In this document: positions 34,719-45,804 of the stretch, piece after piece
Layout: every line of letters starts with the position of its first letter
Position numbering within the stretch: the stretch's first letter is position 1
Assembly (NCBI GenBank): GCA_015178975.1
Contig: WHVD01000004.1
Coordinates: 186,001 to 250,000 of the forward strand
Direction: 5' to 3'
DNA length: 64,000 nucleotides
From: Hysterangium stoloniferum
Lineage: Eukaryota > Basidiomycota > Agaricomycetes > Hysterangiales > Hysterangiaceae
Position numbers and translations under genes: made by a program
Notes under the pieces: model-generated
What the model saw: the letters and a program-made list of their open reading frames with translations, nothing else
What the model was told of the DNA's origin: nothing
The model's database searches: none

Positions 34719-35584
34719 GAAATGAATCCACCCAAGCATATGGAAACTGACATCTACAATTTGGCAATGTTGAACTACAAGTCACCTAACTGCCATTGAT
34801 TCGCCACCTTTAATGAAAACTGCAGGAATCCGGAACTCGAGGCTGAAAGGGGGTGTTGTGTAGGATCCAGTAGCGAAAGACAATGGCGCCGTACCTATTT
34901 GCCTGGAAAACGATGTGCCACAGTAGATCGAAATGTCAAGTTCAATGAATCAGTTGTCAAAATTTTGAACGACACATTGGTTGAGGGAGGGAATGACCCT
35001 ACGAGCACCCAACACATTGTACAAAACACGCTGACTGACTCACCCCTACAATATGGACCATGGGATGAGATCCCACATGCAAAGATAGAGCCTCTTGAGG
35101 ATCTTGAGGACATCACACCAATGCCAGAGTCAGAGACGCTATGTTGAAGTATGCCCAAAAGGTGTGGAATTCCCTAGAGGACTCCAGACACCCCTGGTGA
35201 CATTGCACGATACTGCAGATGTTGCAGCATTGCTGCAAATCGACAGAGCACTTGAGGATGAATTTGACGACACACTACCAGTGATTCCAATATCTTTCGA
35301 GAACGTGATGGCCACAGCAATCCACGAATCAGAAGAACCACCCACTAGTGTTGAGGACACGAGGCGTGGAGTAACCATTGAAGGAAACAATGGATCAAAC
35401 ATTGTTTTGAACGACATACTGATTGAGGGAGGGAATGGACCCCTGGACACTCGGAATGTCGTGCAAAATGCACAAAACGGTGAACCTGATGAGATGTTAC
35501 CAACAGTTTCAATGTCATATGAAACCGCCATGACAACTGCAATGGAAGAAATCGATGAATCAGCAGTGAATGTCAAAGAGGTAA
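34719..35584 (+). pseudogene. Copia internal region with repeated linker segments; protease and integrase missing
   Basis: No catalytic protease or integrase motif was found. Two related segments occur: about 34940-35140 (ILNDTLVEGGND, WDEIPHAKIE) and about 35390-35560 (VLNDILIEGGNG, AMTTAMEEIDE). They share wording at DNA and protein level, so a linker between integrase and RT has been duplicated. The open frame 35095-36039 is only partly coherent: its end runs into the inserted LTR. Confidence 0.55.
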
Positions 35585-35858
35585 AATACAGTACTCAGGA
35601 ACTCATAGGACTGCTGGAAAATGTGAATGATATTGATAGCAAGATCATTCCGCTGTATAAGCACGGGCCAAATAGTGAAATTACCAAATGCAAACCTAGG
35701 TTCACAACGCAAGGTTTTTCGCAGGCCAAAGTCACCACAGTTTATGTCGACGATATGACGATGACCAGAAATTTGAAGTCGGTCATCACACGATTCAAGG
35801 ACAAGCTTACAGAATGGCTCGAAATAAAAGATTTAGGAGAATTCAACTGGTTGTTTAC
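35585..35858 (+). pseudogene. Copia reverse transcriptase remnant with internal deletion
   Basis: KPRFTTQGFSQ is followed directly by KVTTVYVDDMTM and IKDLGEFNWLF. In intact copia RT about 150 residues separate GFSQ from YVDD, so the palm core has been deleted. The YVDD catalytic motif remains. The segment 35662-35856 is duplicated after the LTR insertion. Confidence 0.82.
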
Positions 35859-36496
35859 TGTTAGGATACATACAGGGTGGGTCTCCAGAGAAACCCACGG
35901 GATATCCGGTAGGACTTGGCTTCAGCTTATAGGCTGTGCCCTCGCTAGATCATGTTGTCCAATTTCAGACAGGCGGACAGGAATCCCAGGGAGTCCGGGC
36001 GGGGTTCATGGTCGAGGGGTCATCTGCCAGTTTAAATAGACCATGGAGTGAGTGTCATGCCAAATCCAGTAATAATGAAACGAAACGAGCAAAACATAAA
36101 ATGGGAATAGTAAACACCAAGTTTGGTGTTAGGAACGGGACGGAACAGAGCGGAGTCTGAATCATGACAAATCATAACCCATAATGGGAAATGGAGCAGG
36201 AGTGGAGTCCTAATTGTGACAGGTCATTTGACTAAAATGGGAATGGGGCTCAGTTAGAGTGATGATGATTCTGAGCGGGGTCTGGTGACTGATGCGTGGG
36301 ACGAAGATGGACATAGACAGAGATGTAGTCCAGGGGAAGTCCGGTGGCTGATATGTGTCGTAATGAGGTCAAACGTAAACAAGTCTGATGTACGGAGTCC
36401 GGGTAAGAATTCCTATAAACAGACAATTGGTGCGTCTAGGGTGCGGGTGCGTACGAGTTAGTGCCCGGAGTCCGGCAGGATTGTCCGGTCGTAACA
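35859..36496 (-). repeat. Gypsy-type LTR, copy 2, inserted in the copia element
   Basis: 638 bp, TGTTAGGATAC...GTCGTAACA on the plus strand. Shorter than the 811-885-bp relatives because of internal deletion. It is flanked not by a 5-bp duplication but by two 195-bp copies of copia RT sequence (35662-35856 and 36497-36691). Confidence 0.88.
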
Positions 36497-37410
36497 CACG
36501 GGCCAAATGGTGAAATTACCAAATGCAAACCTAGGTTCACCATGCAAGGTTTTTCGCAGGCCAAAGTCACCGCAGTTGACGTTGACAATATGACGATGAC
36601 CAGAAATTTGAAGTCGGTCATCATATGATTCAAGGACAAGCTTACAGAACGGCTCAAAATAAAAGATTTAGGAGAATTCAACTGGTTGTTTGGAATTCAA
36701 GTAGAAAGGGACCGCACGACGCGTACTATCTCATTTTTACGATGTACTAACATTGAGAAAATGTAGCAAATTTTGGTCTACAGGATGCAAAACTGCTAAA
36801 CCCACTTGATCCCCACCAGCATCTCTCGATCCAATGCCCAAGCATGTCCTGTCGACACGAAGATATACAAAATGGACGATATCACAAAGCAGTTGTATCA
36901 CTATTGTTGCAATACATGCAGAACCACAGCCATCCGCATTGGGAAACCGCAAGGAGAGTTTTTTGGTACCTGAAAAGAATGCGAGACAAATTGTTAATGA
37001 TTGGCGACAAGCATGACAACTCACGCAATGACATTGAAGTCTTCATGGACATAGATTGGAACTCGCAAGAGCATCAATATTTGACATCCAGTAATTTTTC
37101 AATATGGATAGAGGCGCAATTTCCTGGAATTCGAAAAAGAAACTTTTTATTGCACTATTATCAACAGAGGCGAAATATATAGGTGTGACTCACATTATGA
37201 AGAAAATTTTTTGGACATAGGCATTTAGAGCTGAAATCGTGTTCTCACTCACTCATCCTATCACTGCCAATTGCGATCGCCGATCCACAATTCCAATTAT
37301 CAAGACTGGCGAATTTCACATTCACACGAAGCACGTTGATAAGCAAAATCATATTTGCAATGTAGCTATGAGACGACTCCCCCTCATGCCACTACATCCC
37401 TACAGATGAC
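36497..37410 (+). pseudogene. Copia RT/RNase H remnant, second part
   Basis: Begins with the second copy of the 195-bp RT segment, then continues with LFGIQVERD, consistent with copia RT just after the YVDD region. The frame is then broken. RNase H text returns near 37110-37190 (KKLFIALLSTEAKYIGVTHIMKKIFW) and the final HIHTKHVD element near 37320. Multiple frame changes make it non-functional. Confidence 0.8.
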
Positions 37411-38144
37411 GACCCCGCTTGTAAAGGGTCGAGTAGTTTACCACTCAATGTATGATTGTTATTGACTAACGATAGTACGAAATACAATCAACTAGTAGTT
37501 AAGATGTAGGTTACGATCGACCTTTAAGGTACGATCGGTAGATAATTACAAGGGCAGATCGACCTTACGGTACGATTCCATTGTGTAGCTAGCTGGGCTG
37601 ATGACCAAGTAGATAAGAGAAGGTATATATGGCGCAAAAGAGATAGAATATCCCAAGAAAGTGAGTTACGATGGATATTCTTACCGTGCTAGGCAAGAGC
37701 TTGAAGTCGAGTCAAATAATAGCAACTAACTTCAACTGTTTCAGTGCGAAGTGTAGTTACTGTAATTCTATGAAGAGAAATAGAGTAGAGGTTTGTTTTA
37801 GACAAGACCCCGAACCAGTACTTGCGTGTGCAGGTGATGGTTGTCGGGGTTGAAAGGTGTCTGAGTTATTATCGTGTGACTACTACTGTGACATACACAT
37901 ACTTCTTGTGGGCGAGAGCACCCACAAGCATACATGGACTCTCAAACTAATAAAAGCATATTTATGAGTGATAAAGAGAGAAATAAAAATATAAAACAGA
38001 AAGGAAATAATAGCATTATAAAGCGGCTTAAAGCCTTTAGTCGCGCTTCCTATGTGACCTATCCTTCACACCGCTGACCTCTAAAAAAAACATTAGCTAG
38101 ACCGAAGGCCGAAATGTTCTCATCTGATTGGACCGCATTCCACT
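37411..38144 (+). other. Copia 3' untranslated region
   Basis: No gene seen between the end of RNase H and the 3' LTR. Contains two GATCGACCTTWMGGTACGAT repeats near 37510-37580 and a hairpin CTTGTGGGC...GCACCCACAAG at about 37911-37936. Confidence 0.5.
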
Positions 38145-38154
38145 TAAGAGAGGG
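38145..38154 (+). promoter_or_regulatory. Copia polypurine tract
   Basis: AAGAGAGGG lies directly before the 3' LTR start TGTTGGAATATT, the expected plus-strand primer. Confidence 0.7.
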
Positions 38155-39120
38155 TGTTGGAATATTAGAATTACATAAGCTACCTTTGGTAAGCTGGAAT
38201 GCAGTGAATGGTAACTGTATAGTTACATTATGCTTATGGATACTATATAGTATAGAGACCAATCGTGTAGCCTCTCAGTGAAGGTTTATCACTCACTGAG
38301 AGGTATGCAATTTTCCCTAGTTTTACATTAATAGTTTACTTACTATGAATTCAGTATTATTTAGGTAGATAACAATAGGAGGATATCTGAAAAGTATTAA
38401 GTATACCAAATTCTAATATACTCTAAAGGTCATTTAAACATCTGGGATGTGATTCAAACATAATTTGGTTTTTAAAACTTTTTGAAAGTTTTAAACTCTC
38501 TCATACATTCAAACTAATGAATCTTTCTGGACACGAGTAGACAATAAAAAAAATTAGTAGTTTGAAACACTAATACTTTTAAAAAATAGATACCTTTAAA
38601 TAGTCCATTCCATGCATATGTATATCATTGGCACCTCTAAATACATATGTATTACTTCGGAATAGATCTGTCAATCTAAACAGATTTCTACTTGATTCAA
38701 CATACCCAGAATATATAGGGGGTTTTACTTAATAAAGACAGCTGTGGTATGAAAAATTTCCAATAATATTTTACATATTTTACATGGAAATAACTTCATT
38801 ACAACTTTTAAAAAACAAAGTACTAATAAAAGTATTAGTAGGCATCTGTAAAAGGAAGGAAATTATATACAATGGAATTTGTTAAATAACTATGGGTTGT
38901 ATAAGATGTAATATGGAGAACTATTTCTGATGGTTGTTTTTTGATGATATAATTGTTTCAGAATAGATATCACTATTTAAAGATGGAGTTTTGTAAAAAT
39001 AAGACTTTTATTAGTAAATATTTGAGATTATAGTAATTATAAACACCCTCCATAGATGTTATAGTGAAGGTTTATCACTCACTGAGAGTATTATTTAGAA
39101 CTGTGCAAATAATCTCAACA
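38155..39120 (+). repeat. Copia 3' LTR, interrupted
   Basis: Matches the 289-bp 5' LTR after removal of 677 bp (the 674-bp element plus a 3-bp duplication). The two LTRs differ at several positions, so the copia insertion is not very recent, and the element landed later. Confidence 0.92.
38378..39051. mobile_element. 674-bp non-coding DNA element in the copia 3' LTR
   Basis: Sits exactly between duplicated ATA triplets (38375-38377 and 39052-39054), and the 5' LTR shows the empty site ACA-ATA-GATG. The ends read GGAGGATATC and, in reverse complement, GGAGGGTGTT, a short imperfect terminal inverted repeat. No ORF of note. A partial second copy is at 29803-30129. Size, AT-richness and 2-3 bp TA-containing duplication suggest a non-autonomous DNA transposon, superfamily undetermined. 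Confidence 0.85.
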
Positions 39121-39590
39121 TGTCCATCTCCTGATCAGGATGAACGATGGACAGAAATGTTAGCCACCCAGAATATAATATGTAGGCACATGGAACCGAA
39201 TATCGGTTTCAGGGACCGAAATGGCCCCTGGAAGACAATAATAGGTCATGTATGAGTTTTGGGCTAGCGATGGAGTGTGGGAGCCATCCTCGCTTGCTGT
39301 GTTATGCTCTATTCTGCCTTGAGTTGTATATACTAACTCTGACCCACACCACTAGCACATCATTGATATAACCTTTGCATCATTTTTCTTGCTGACAAGG
39401 AACTGTTATAACTAAAGACGCATTGAATATCTATCGACCTTGATGGATCTGATGCATTTTTATTTATTTATAAATTATTGTTTTTATAACAAATGTAATA
39501 ACTATTGAATAAAAATATAACGAAAAGGGATAAAAATGATAATGTACCTCAGTCGATTTAACTTTTCCATATCAACTGACACTGGGAAAA
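39121..39590. repeat. Repeat module R, copy 2, right part
   Basis: Resumes with TGTCCATCTCCTGATCAGG after the copia 3' LTR, and matches 26440-26880 and 62595-63050. Confidence 0.9.
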
Positions 39591-40370
39591 CCCCTCTCTC
39601 CAAAAGATTTTAGGATCTGTAGTAGAGCCTTATCTTATATAAACTCCAATAATCTCTATTGGATCCTTATCAGATTTAAAATTGGTTTAGGATCCAAAAA
39701 ATAGATGGAAGGTGATCAGGTGTACATAGGATCTTTTAAGCATCAACCATATCATGGAATATAAAGTCCTTCAATTTTGTATAGTCCAGTGGGATTCTGT
39801 ATCCATTTATCTTTCCTGTACTTGTCAGAGGATGATCCAATTAAAAATCCACAAAACTCCTGGATGTGGTTGCAGGATTTAACACCACATAGAACATGTG
39901 TGTAATCAATCAATTTAAAATCCCATTCACATCCCTGAATTTGATGGAATTACAAAATGATATAGAATCTGTTAGATGGTCCACAATTGAGTTAAACTCT
40001 CCTTTGTTCCAACTGCTCAGCAAATATAAACTCCCTTTGTTCTCCACATGATCAAAAAGGGCTAAATCACACCGGCTCCATGTTTAAACTCTACAATCAT
40101 CCATCCAAAAGGCGAGGAGGCTGTATGTTTCAATGGTAAGCAGGTCACCTTGGTCATGGAGCTGAACACGAATACATACACACAGTAATTTAATATAGGT
40201 ACATACCCTAGTTGCTTGCCCAACGGTTCCAACTGAGGCTAACTTAATATAGCTCTGTTCCCATTCATCTCTATAGTACAAACAGTCTCACTTGAAAGTG
40301 TTGGAATAATCGAAGGTGTTATGACCTCGAAGATTTGATTCCTGCACGCTTATGTTGATGGGATTCTACA
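39591..40370. repeat. Repeat module F, copy 2, plus partial copy of the membrane-gene 5' flank
   Basis: 39590-40150 matches module F copy 1 closely. From about 40175 to 40370 it matches 25840-26010 (5' flank of copy A and the first half of the palindrome), showing a further broken duplication. No gene. Confidence 0.85.
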
Positions 40371-41040
40371 GGTTATGATGATATATAGCTGAAGGCACTT
40401 AGTTTGCCAATTTTAAGCCACTTTTGGCCACCTTTTTTGCCTCCGTGTTCATCGCCTCTCTCTCGGGATACTCCAGGTGCTCAGATACCCGTATTCCCGA
40501 TTAGGTATTACCTTCCCATGCTTAGTTGCACCCTGGGCAAAATGTAAAATATATATAAAATATACAATATAATTGCAAGAGACCATCAGTACAACTCAAA
40601 GCTTGACAAAATGATGTTCAATATTATAAATGCCAACCAGGGCACACCCTGAAGGAAAGTACAAATCCTCCTCCTTCCTCAGTACATATTCTAATCTATA
40701 ATTTTATCGCTGACTATGGATACTTGCAGGTGTGTTTATGTGTGATTTGTTGTGGTTGGTGTCACAGGCAAGATCATTTTCCTGTACATTGGACTGACTT
40801 TGGATTCCATTGTAATAGGGTGTGTGCTTCAATCAAACAAAATCTCGAACAGTGTTTATGAGCATTCTGGAACTTCTCATCAGTCTTGATGGTTTTGTGT
40901 GCCAAAGAAAAATGGGAAGTTTTTCACATTGTTCATGAGTTACAGCTACACAATCCAGTTATGATCAAGGATGCTGGTGTGCCCCCAAATATTGAGCCTT
41001 GTGTGGAACATTGCACCAGCATTCTATTTAAACACTAGGT
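40371..41040. other. Intergenic, no gene recognised
   Basis: AT-rich, with a GC-richer patch near 40440-40520. It could contain the decayed upstream part of the gypsy pol that follows, but no motif could be read with confidence. Confidence 0.4.
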
Positions 41041-41852
41041 GACTTATGTATATATAGGTTATGACCATGCACCCTTGATGGCACTTGCGACACAATTCTG
41101 GAGAATCCTGGCATTTGAAGGTTTGTTTGAGAACATTTTCAGGATGTTAATTGTGTTTTTCATAGAATTAAACATGCTGGAGGAACTTTCTCCACCATCA
41201 AGTTGTATATTGGCATGTGAGTTAATATTGTGGGTCATACATGCAATTATGATGGCCATATTCCAGATCCAGCCTGAATATCCAAAAATTAAATTATTAA
41301 CTGGCCGCCTACCTTACAGAAGTCTGTGGACTCTTGGGGACTTGTGGTATCATCAGACTTTTTATTGAGCATTTCACTGAGATATCTCACCTGCCAGTAT
41401 CACTGACATGGAAAGATACTCCTTCCTTTGGGGTGAGCCTCAGCAAACCGCTATGGATTTGCTCAAAAAGGTGATTACCTCAGCACTGTGCTCATACCGC
41501 TCGACTACACATGTGGACATTCAATTATTGTCGCTGTAGACTCTTCTAACACTGTGGCTGGTTGGACTCTTTATCAAAAGAATGAAAGTTCTCAATGGCA
41601 CCCTCTGCATTATGGCTCTATTGTGTGAAACAACCAGGAATCTTGTTATTTGCAGCCCAAAGTCAAACTTTATGGTGTTTACCACTCCCTTCAGGCTCTT
41701 GGGATTTATCTTATTAGTCTGCCCACATTTGCTCTCGAAGTTGATGCCAAGTACATTAAAGGGATGCTCAATACCCTGATATTCAGCCAAACAACATGAT
41801 CAATAGATGGATTGGAGCAGAGCTGTTATTTACATTTCAGCTCATACTGTGA
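41041..41852 (+). pseudogene. Ty3/gypsy RT to RNase H remnant
   Basis: Shifting between frames, the text is clear. First ENPGI*RFV*EHFQDVN and HRIKHAGGTFSTIKL with VGHTCNYDGHIPDP (end of RT). Then CGLLGTCGIIRLFIEHFTEI, LTWKDTPSFLWGEPQQTAMD, and RNase H: SIIVAVDSSNTVAGWTLYQK, ALEVDAKYIKGMLN and PDIQPNNMINRWIG. Two stops replace the expected Arg and Trp of IRRFVWEH, both as TGA. At least three frameshifts are present. Dead. Confidence 0.85.
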
Positions 41853-41869
41853 GGAGTATGCTTTTACTA

Positions 41870-42340
41870 CAGTTTCATTGTGGTAAAATACTCCTTTTAT
41901 TTTAATTATATTTTACATATTCTATTCATATTTTTCTATCTTTCATATTCTTCGAATATTGCATATTTCATTAGTTCGAAGCATTGTGTATACTTGTGGG
42001 TGCACTCAGCACCAATTAGAACTCAGACACACTTTAACCCAAGAACCACCACTCGTAAGACACAAACTAGGTCTACTACGAGCGGTGATCAGGGTAACGT
42101 GTCAGCTACTACATAAGTAGCAGTATCTGAACTATCTAACACTACTGGCCTCGAACTGTAATAGTCGAGGCCTCCACTCGAACCATCGCACTTGTTGACT
42201 CCTTCGTCATCTCGTGCTCTTTCTCTCACTTTCTCTTATATTGCACCGAATAGGTCAATATCCCTCCTTTCTACTCATTTCTTCATATATAGAATGGTCA
42301 GAACTTCCGCCACTCTTCACACATACATACACCTCGCAAA
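41870..42340 (+). repeat. LTR/leader-like block homologous to 5.05-5.69 kb
   Basis: Shares ATTAGTTCGA, CTTGTGGGTGCA, CAATTAGAACTCAGACAC and the junction TATATAGAATGGTCAGAACT with the block at 5.05-5.69 kb. It follows gypsy RNase H debris here, but integrase is missing, so it may be a neighbouring element's LTR or leader. Confidence 0.5.
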
Positions 42341-42486
42341 GATCACATCAGACCTGATGGCTTATCTAGGAGAAGAGGTGCTGAGGGTGATCTAGATGAT
42401 AAGGATGATGGATGGGTGGACAATGTTCTAGGATTAGGAATTTGTGTAAACCATTCAATGGATCAGAATGGATACTTCAAGAATGG

Positions 42487-43207
42487 CTAGTGGGCATGGA
42501 TGTTGCAAGCTACATCAAGATGCCAGATACTTCTGGCATTTCCCTCCCATATTTGGCTCAACACCATTTTAACACCTTCTCTTCCTTTCTTTGGGACTGC
42601 CATATTGGCTTCTCTGTGGTTTAGAAGTACCTTCTTCTTTAAGAGCTTCTGTAGTGCAAGGATAAGCTCTGTTGTACCATTTACCACCATTGGCGACTTT
42701 TTTAGAAAGACCTGAGTATCACATCCACATCTGTTCGTGGAATTAAAATCAAGATAGTATGAGTCTAGTAAATAGAAGTTGAACACACTTTAAGATGTAT
42801 TCTTCAGCTATTAGTTTATGAGCACGGTAGCTCATTGCAAAAGCTGGGTGAGTCTTCCATTCAGTGGGCCAATTCTTCAGAGGTTTGTGGAGACCTCGGC
42901 TTTCATCTATGTTTTCCCAATCATGTATTAATGTGAGCCATCACTCATGCCTTGGAATGCCGATTTGTGCAGCTGGAATGCATAGCCCAGGGGGTGGAGA
43001 TGGCACTGACAATGATGATAATGGAAGTGGAAATGGGGTCACATTGGTGGTGGTGGTGGTGGTGTTAGGTTGTATTCCTGTGTGTTCACCATACCAGTGG
43101 GAGGCTGCTGCTACACCAGAAATTGAATGGGAGAATTCAGCTTTAATTTTTTCCCCCATAGATCTCTCCATAGACGACCACAACTCTTTCATTTCTAGGA
43201 GTGGCAC
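42487..43207 (-). pseudogene. Decayed protein-coding fragment of unknown family
   Basis: On the minus strand, 43207-42941 reads MPLLEMKELWSSMERSMGEK and ends in LCIPAAQIGIPRHE before a stop. The text continues as HDWENIDESRGLHKPLKNWP, TEWKTHPAFAMSYRAHKLIA and then a further open part to 42487. The GL-x-PLK-x-WP-x-EW phrase is familiar to me from uncharacterised basidiomycete proteins, but I cannot name a function. It contains a Thr-rich run from an ACC microsatellite near 43040. It lies across the LTR from the recombinase gene on the same strand. Confidence 0.4.
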
Positions 43208-43215
43208 TGAGCAGA

Positions 43216-44100
43216 TGTTAAGTTGTGTGTGTGGAGCTTATCGGAGGGTTTCTGGAGAAACCCACAGGAAAGCTAGTAGGACTTGGTCTCAGCTTATAGG
43301 CTGTGCCCTTGCGAGATCATGTTGTCCAATTTCAGATGGGTGGACAGGAAGCCTGGGGAGTCCGGGAGTAGTTGGTGAGTTGAGAGGTCGAAGGGTCGAC
43401 TGCGGGAAACCTGTGGAGGTCAAGAGGTTGAGCAGAGATGAGTCAGGGGTCGAGCAATGATAGGTCGGGAGTCAAGAGATAGATGGGTTGGAGCCCATGG
43501 GCTCTGACAAGGTAAAGAGCGGTGTGTTTCAAAGAGGAGATTAGAGTGGAAAATATACTGAGATTACTGGGGAGAATCTAAGCTGATTTTCTGACTGGAT
43601 TGTATGTACAACATCTGCCAGACTATATAGACTGTGGAATGAATAACATACCAAATCCAGTAATAATAAAATCTAAACTAGCAAACATGAAACGGGATAA
43701 GTAAACACCAGATTTGGTGTTAGGAATGGAACAGAGTGGAGTGGAGTCCAAATCATGACAGGTCATTAGACCGTAATGGGAAGTGGAGTGGGAGCGGAGT
43801 CCAAATCATGACAGGTCATTTGTCCATAACAGGAATGGGGCTCTGTTAGAGGGCTGATGGGTTTTCTGAGCAGAGTCTGGTGACTGATGCATGGAACGAG
43901 GTTGGGATAGATGAGACAGACATGTGTGGGTCCCAGGCAGGTATTCCGGTGACTGATACATGAGACAGCGAAGGTCGAGCATGAACAGGATTGACATCTG
44001 GGTCCCAGTGGGTATTCTGGTAAACTGATAATTGGTGTGTATAGGGTGCAGGTGCATATAGGGTAATGCCTGGAGTCCGGCAGGTTTTCCGGTCATAACA
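43216..44100 (-). repeat. Gypsy-type LTR, copy 3
   Basis: 885 bp, TGTTAAGTTGTG...GGTCATAACA on the plus strand. Closest in outline to copy 1 (6608-7459), sharing the TGTTAAG end. Flanking bases GCAGA and GTGGA do not match, so rearrangement followed insertion, or internal sequence was lost. Confidence 0.85.
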
Positions 44101-44237
44101 GTGGATATCCTTATGCTCACCAAGGAATGACATGTTGACTTCACATTGAATTGGTTGCAAAGCGTCACCATGCCCCTCCTTGTAATAATGGAGCTCATCA
44201 AGTAAGTACCTTATCAGAGTATCTCACTTTACTAATA

Positions 44238-45741
44238 TTAGCTCTTGTCAATCTCTGTCCAAGGTTTAACAAAACTTACATGCTCTCCCTCTCCCCATCC
44301 ACCCCACCAATGGATTGTTGCTAGCATCCAACATTTTCTGACTGATGCTAGCATGAAGCGATATTGAGAACCACCTCGCCAGAAACAGTGAGTTGACAGA
44401 TGTGTGAGTGCAACATCAATGCCAGCCCCTGTACAAAACTCTTTGATCCATTTTTGAACCACATCATGAGACATAGGAGATCCAGGTTGAACAATGGCAT
44501 TGCTCCCTACAGATGGGAATAAAAAGTCCTCAGACTGCAATATTTGGCCATAGACATGTGATTCAAGAAAACTAATCCAGTTGCACATGTGCTGATCCAT
44601 ATCAACAGATGGTAGTTTAGGCTGTGGATATATTTCATATGTGTCCTATGCACTTTGTGTCAATTTCTCAAAATATCTGTGACTGTGTACATACCTTGCA
44701 AATCCACCTCATTGTTAAGCTTACTCTGCCAGTTCTTCCTCTCAACAAGAGATAATTTCCAGTGTGGTATCTTAAATTCATCTTCCATCACACATCCAAA
44801 TGTGAGATGTTTCTACTTCAGCTTTACAGTCTCAAAAGTCCTATTTTAGATGCCATAAAACCAGTTTACAATGGTATACATATTAATATTGAAGAATTAA
44901 TTGCACACCTGGTCCAGACAGTCCATGCAGTGGCAGATAATGCATGCCAACCCAGATACTTGTATAACATTTGCTGCTCTTTCAAAGAGAGTTGGGTTGC
45001 ATGATGCAGAGGAAAGGATACCAGAAATACACTCTGTGACCACTTAAAAATACACTCCATATAACTCAAGCTCATGGCCTCTGAGTGTGTTCGAATTCCT
45101 TCTTCACCATGTTTTTTGCTTGCAGCATGAATGGTGTCCATTACATCTGATGCAGTTGCTGGATTTCCAACTGCAGTGTTAGAAGATTCATCCCACCTCC
45201 ATGGACCTCGATAAAGAGAGGAAGAGGGATCAGGGATCCATTAGTGAGCACAGTCCAACCTGGAAATAACAAATAGTTAAACTTGTGAATTATCCCTATA
45301 TTTTTTGAATGCAACATGGGCACCATCTGCTGTTGACTTCCCCAGATTATTTTCAAAGCACTTCCAACTAATAAAACTGGCCAGTACCCATGGGGATGCT
45401 CGATTTGGTTTGATATCAAATGCGTTGGCCAAATCTGCCATAGTCCACTTCACCCCTTCCAGGCTGTCAGGACAACCTCTTGGATTCTCTAATGTGCTTT
45501 CCAATTTAGAGCCTTCAACCAATTCCTTCAACCATTCCTTTCCATGCCAGATATATCCATCATACCCATTAGAGCTACTGTATTACTCGCCATACTGTGC
45601 TTTCTTTTTGAGGCTTGTTTGAGTCGTTCAGTATTGGCCACAGAGTTGCCTTTGACATTTTTTCTACAGTACTTTTGTCATGGAGTTGAGCAGCCAGTCA
45701 TTGTAGAATGCATCAATAAAAGATTTACTCAGAAAATCTGA
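44238..45741 (-). pseudogene. Tyrosine recombinase (Crypton-like) gene, decayed, with introns
   Basis: Minus-strand pieces read in order: GKEWLKELVEGSKLEST, WTMADLANAFDIKPNRASPW with ENNLGKSTADGAHVAFKKY, then NPATASDVMDTIHAASKKHG, EGIRTHSEAMSLSYMECI, YLGWHALSATAWTVWTRC. The end (44600-44238) reads GAGIDVALTHLSTHCFWRGG, SQYRFML and ATIHWWGGWGEGEH. The H-C-F-x-R-G-G piece is the recombinase HxxR-like motif, with the WWGGW block after it. Stops and frameshifts lie between pieces. In living elements this enzyme would insert circular DNA. Confidence 0.55.
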
Positions 45742-45804
45742 ATGTGCAATTTAAATTTTGCTCCCATGTACTACATTGAGTAGTATTGTCAAATATACTG
45801 TATA

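Larger units (their letters stand above)
33481..39120 (+). mobile_element. Ty1/copia element, pol-deleted, with nested insertions
   Basis: Bounded by LTRs 33481-33769 and 38155-39120. The flanking bases are CGTCC (33476-33480) and TGTCC (39121-39125), a 5-bp target duplication with one transition. Uninterrupted copies of module R at about 26437 and 62590 preserve the empty site. Inside are gag with a zinc knuckle, a short linker-like region, and RT/RNase H remnants; protease, integrase and most of RT are missing. The size without nested sequences is about 4.1 kb. It would be non-autonomous even without stops. Confidence 0.9.

Noticed and set aside
39690-40050. Possible second foldback
   Set aside because: Only one arm is present; the sequence continues into unrelated module F text rather than its complement.
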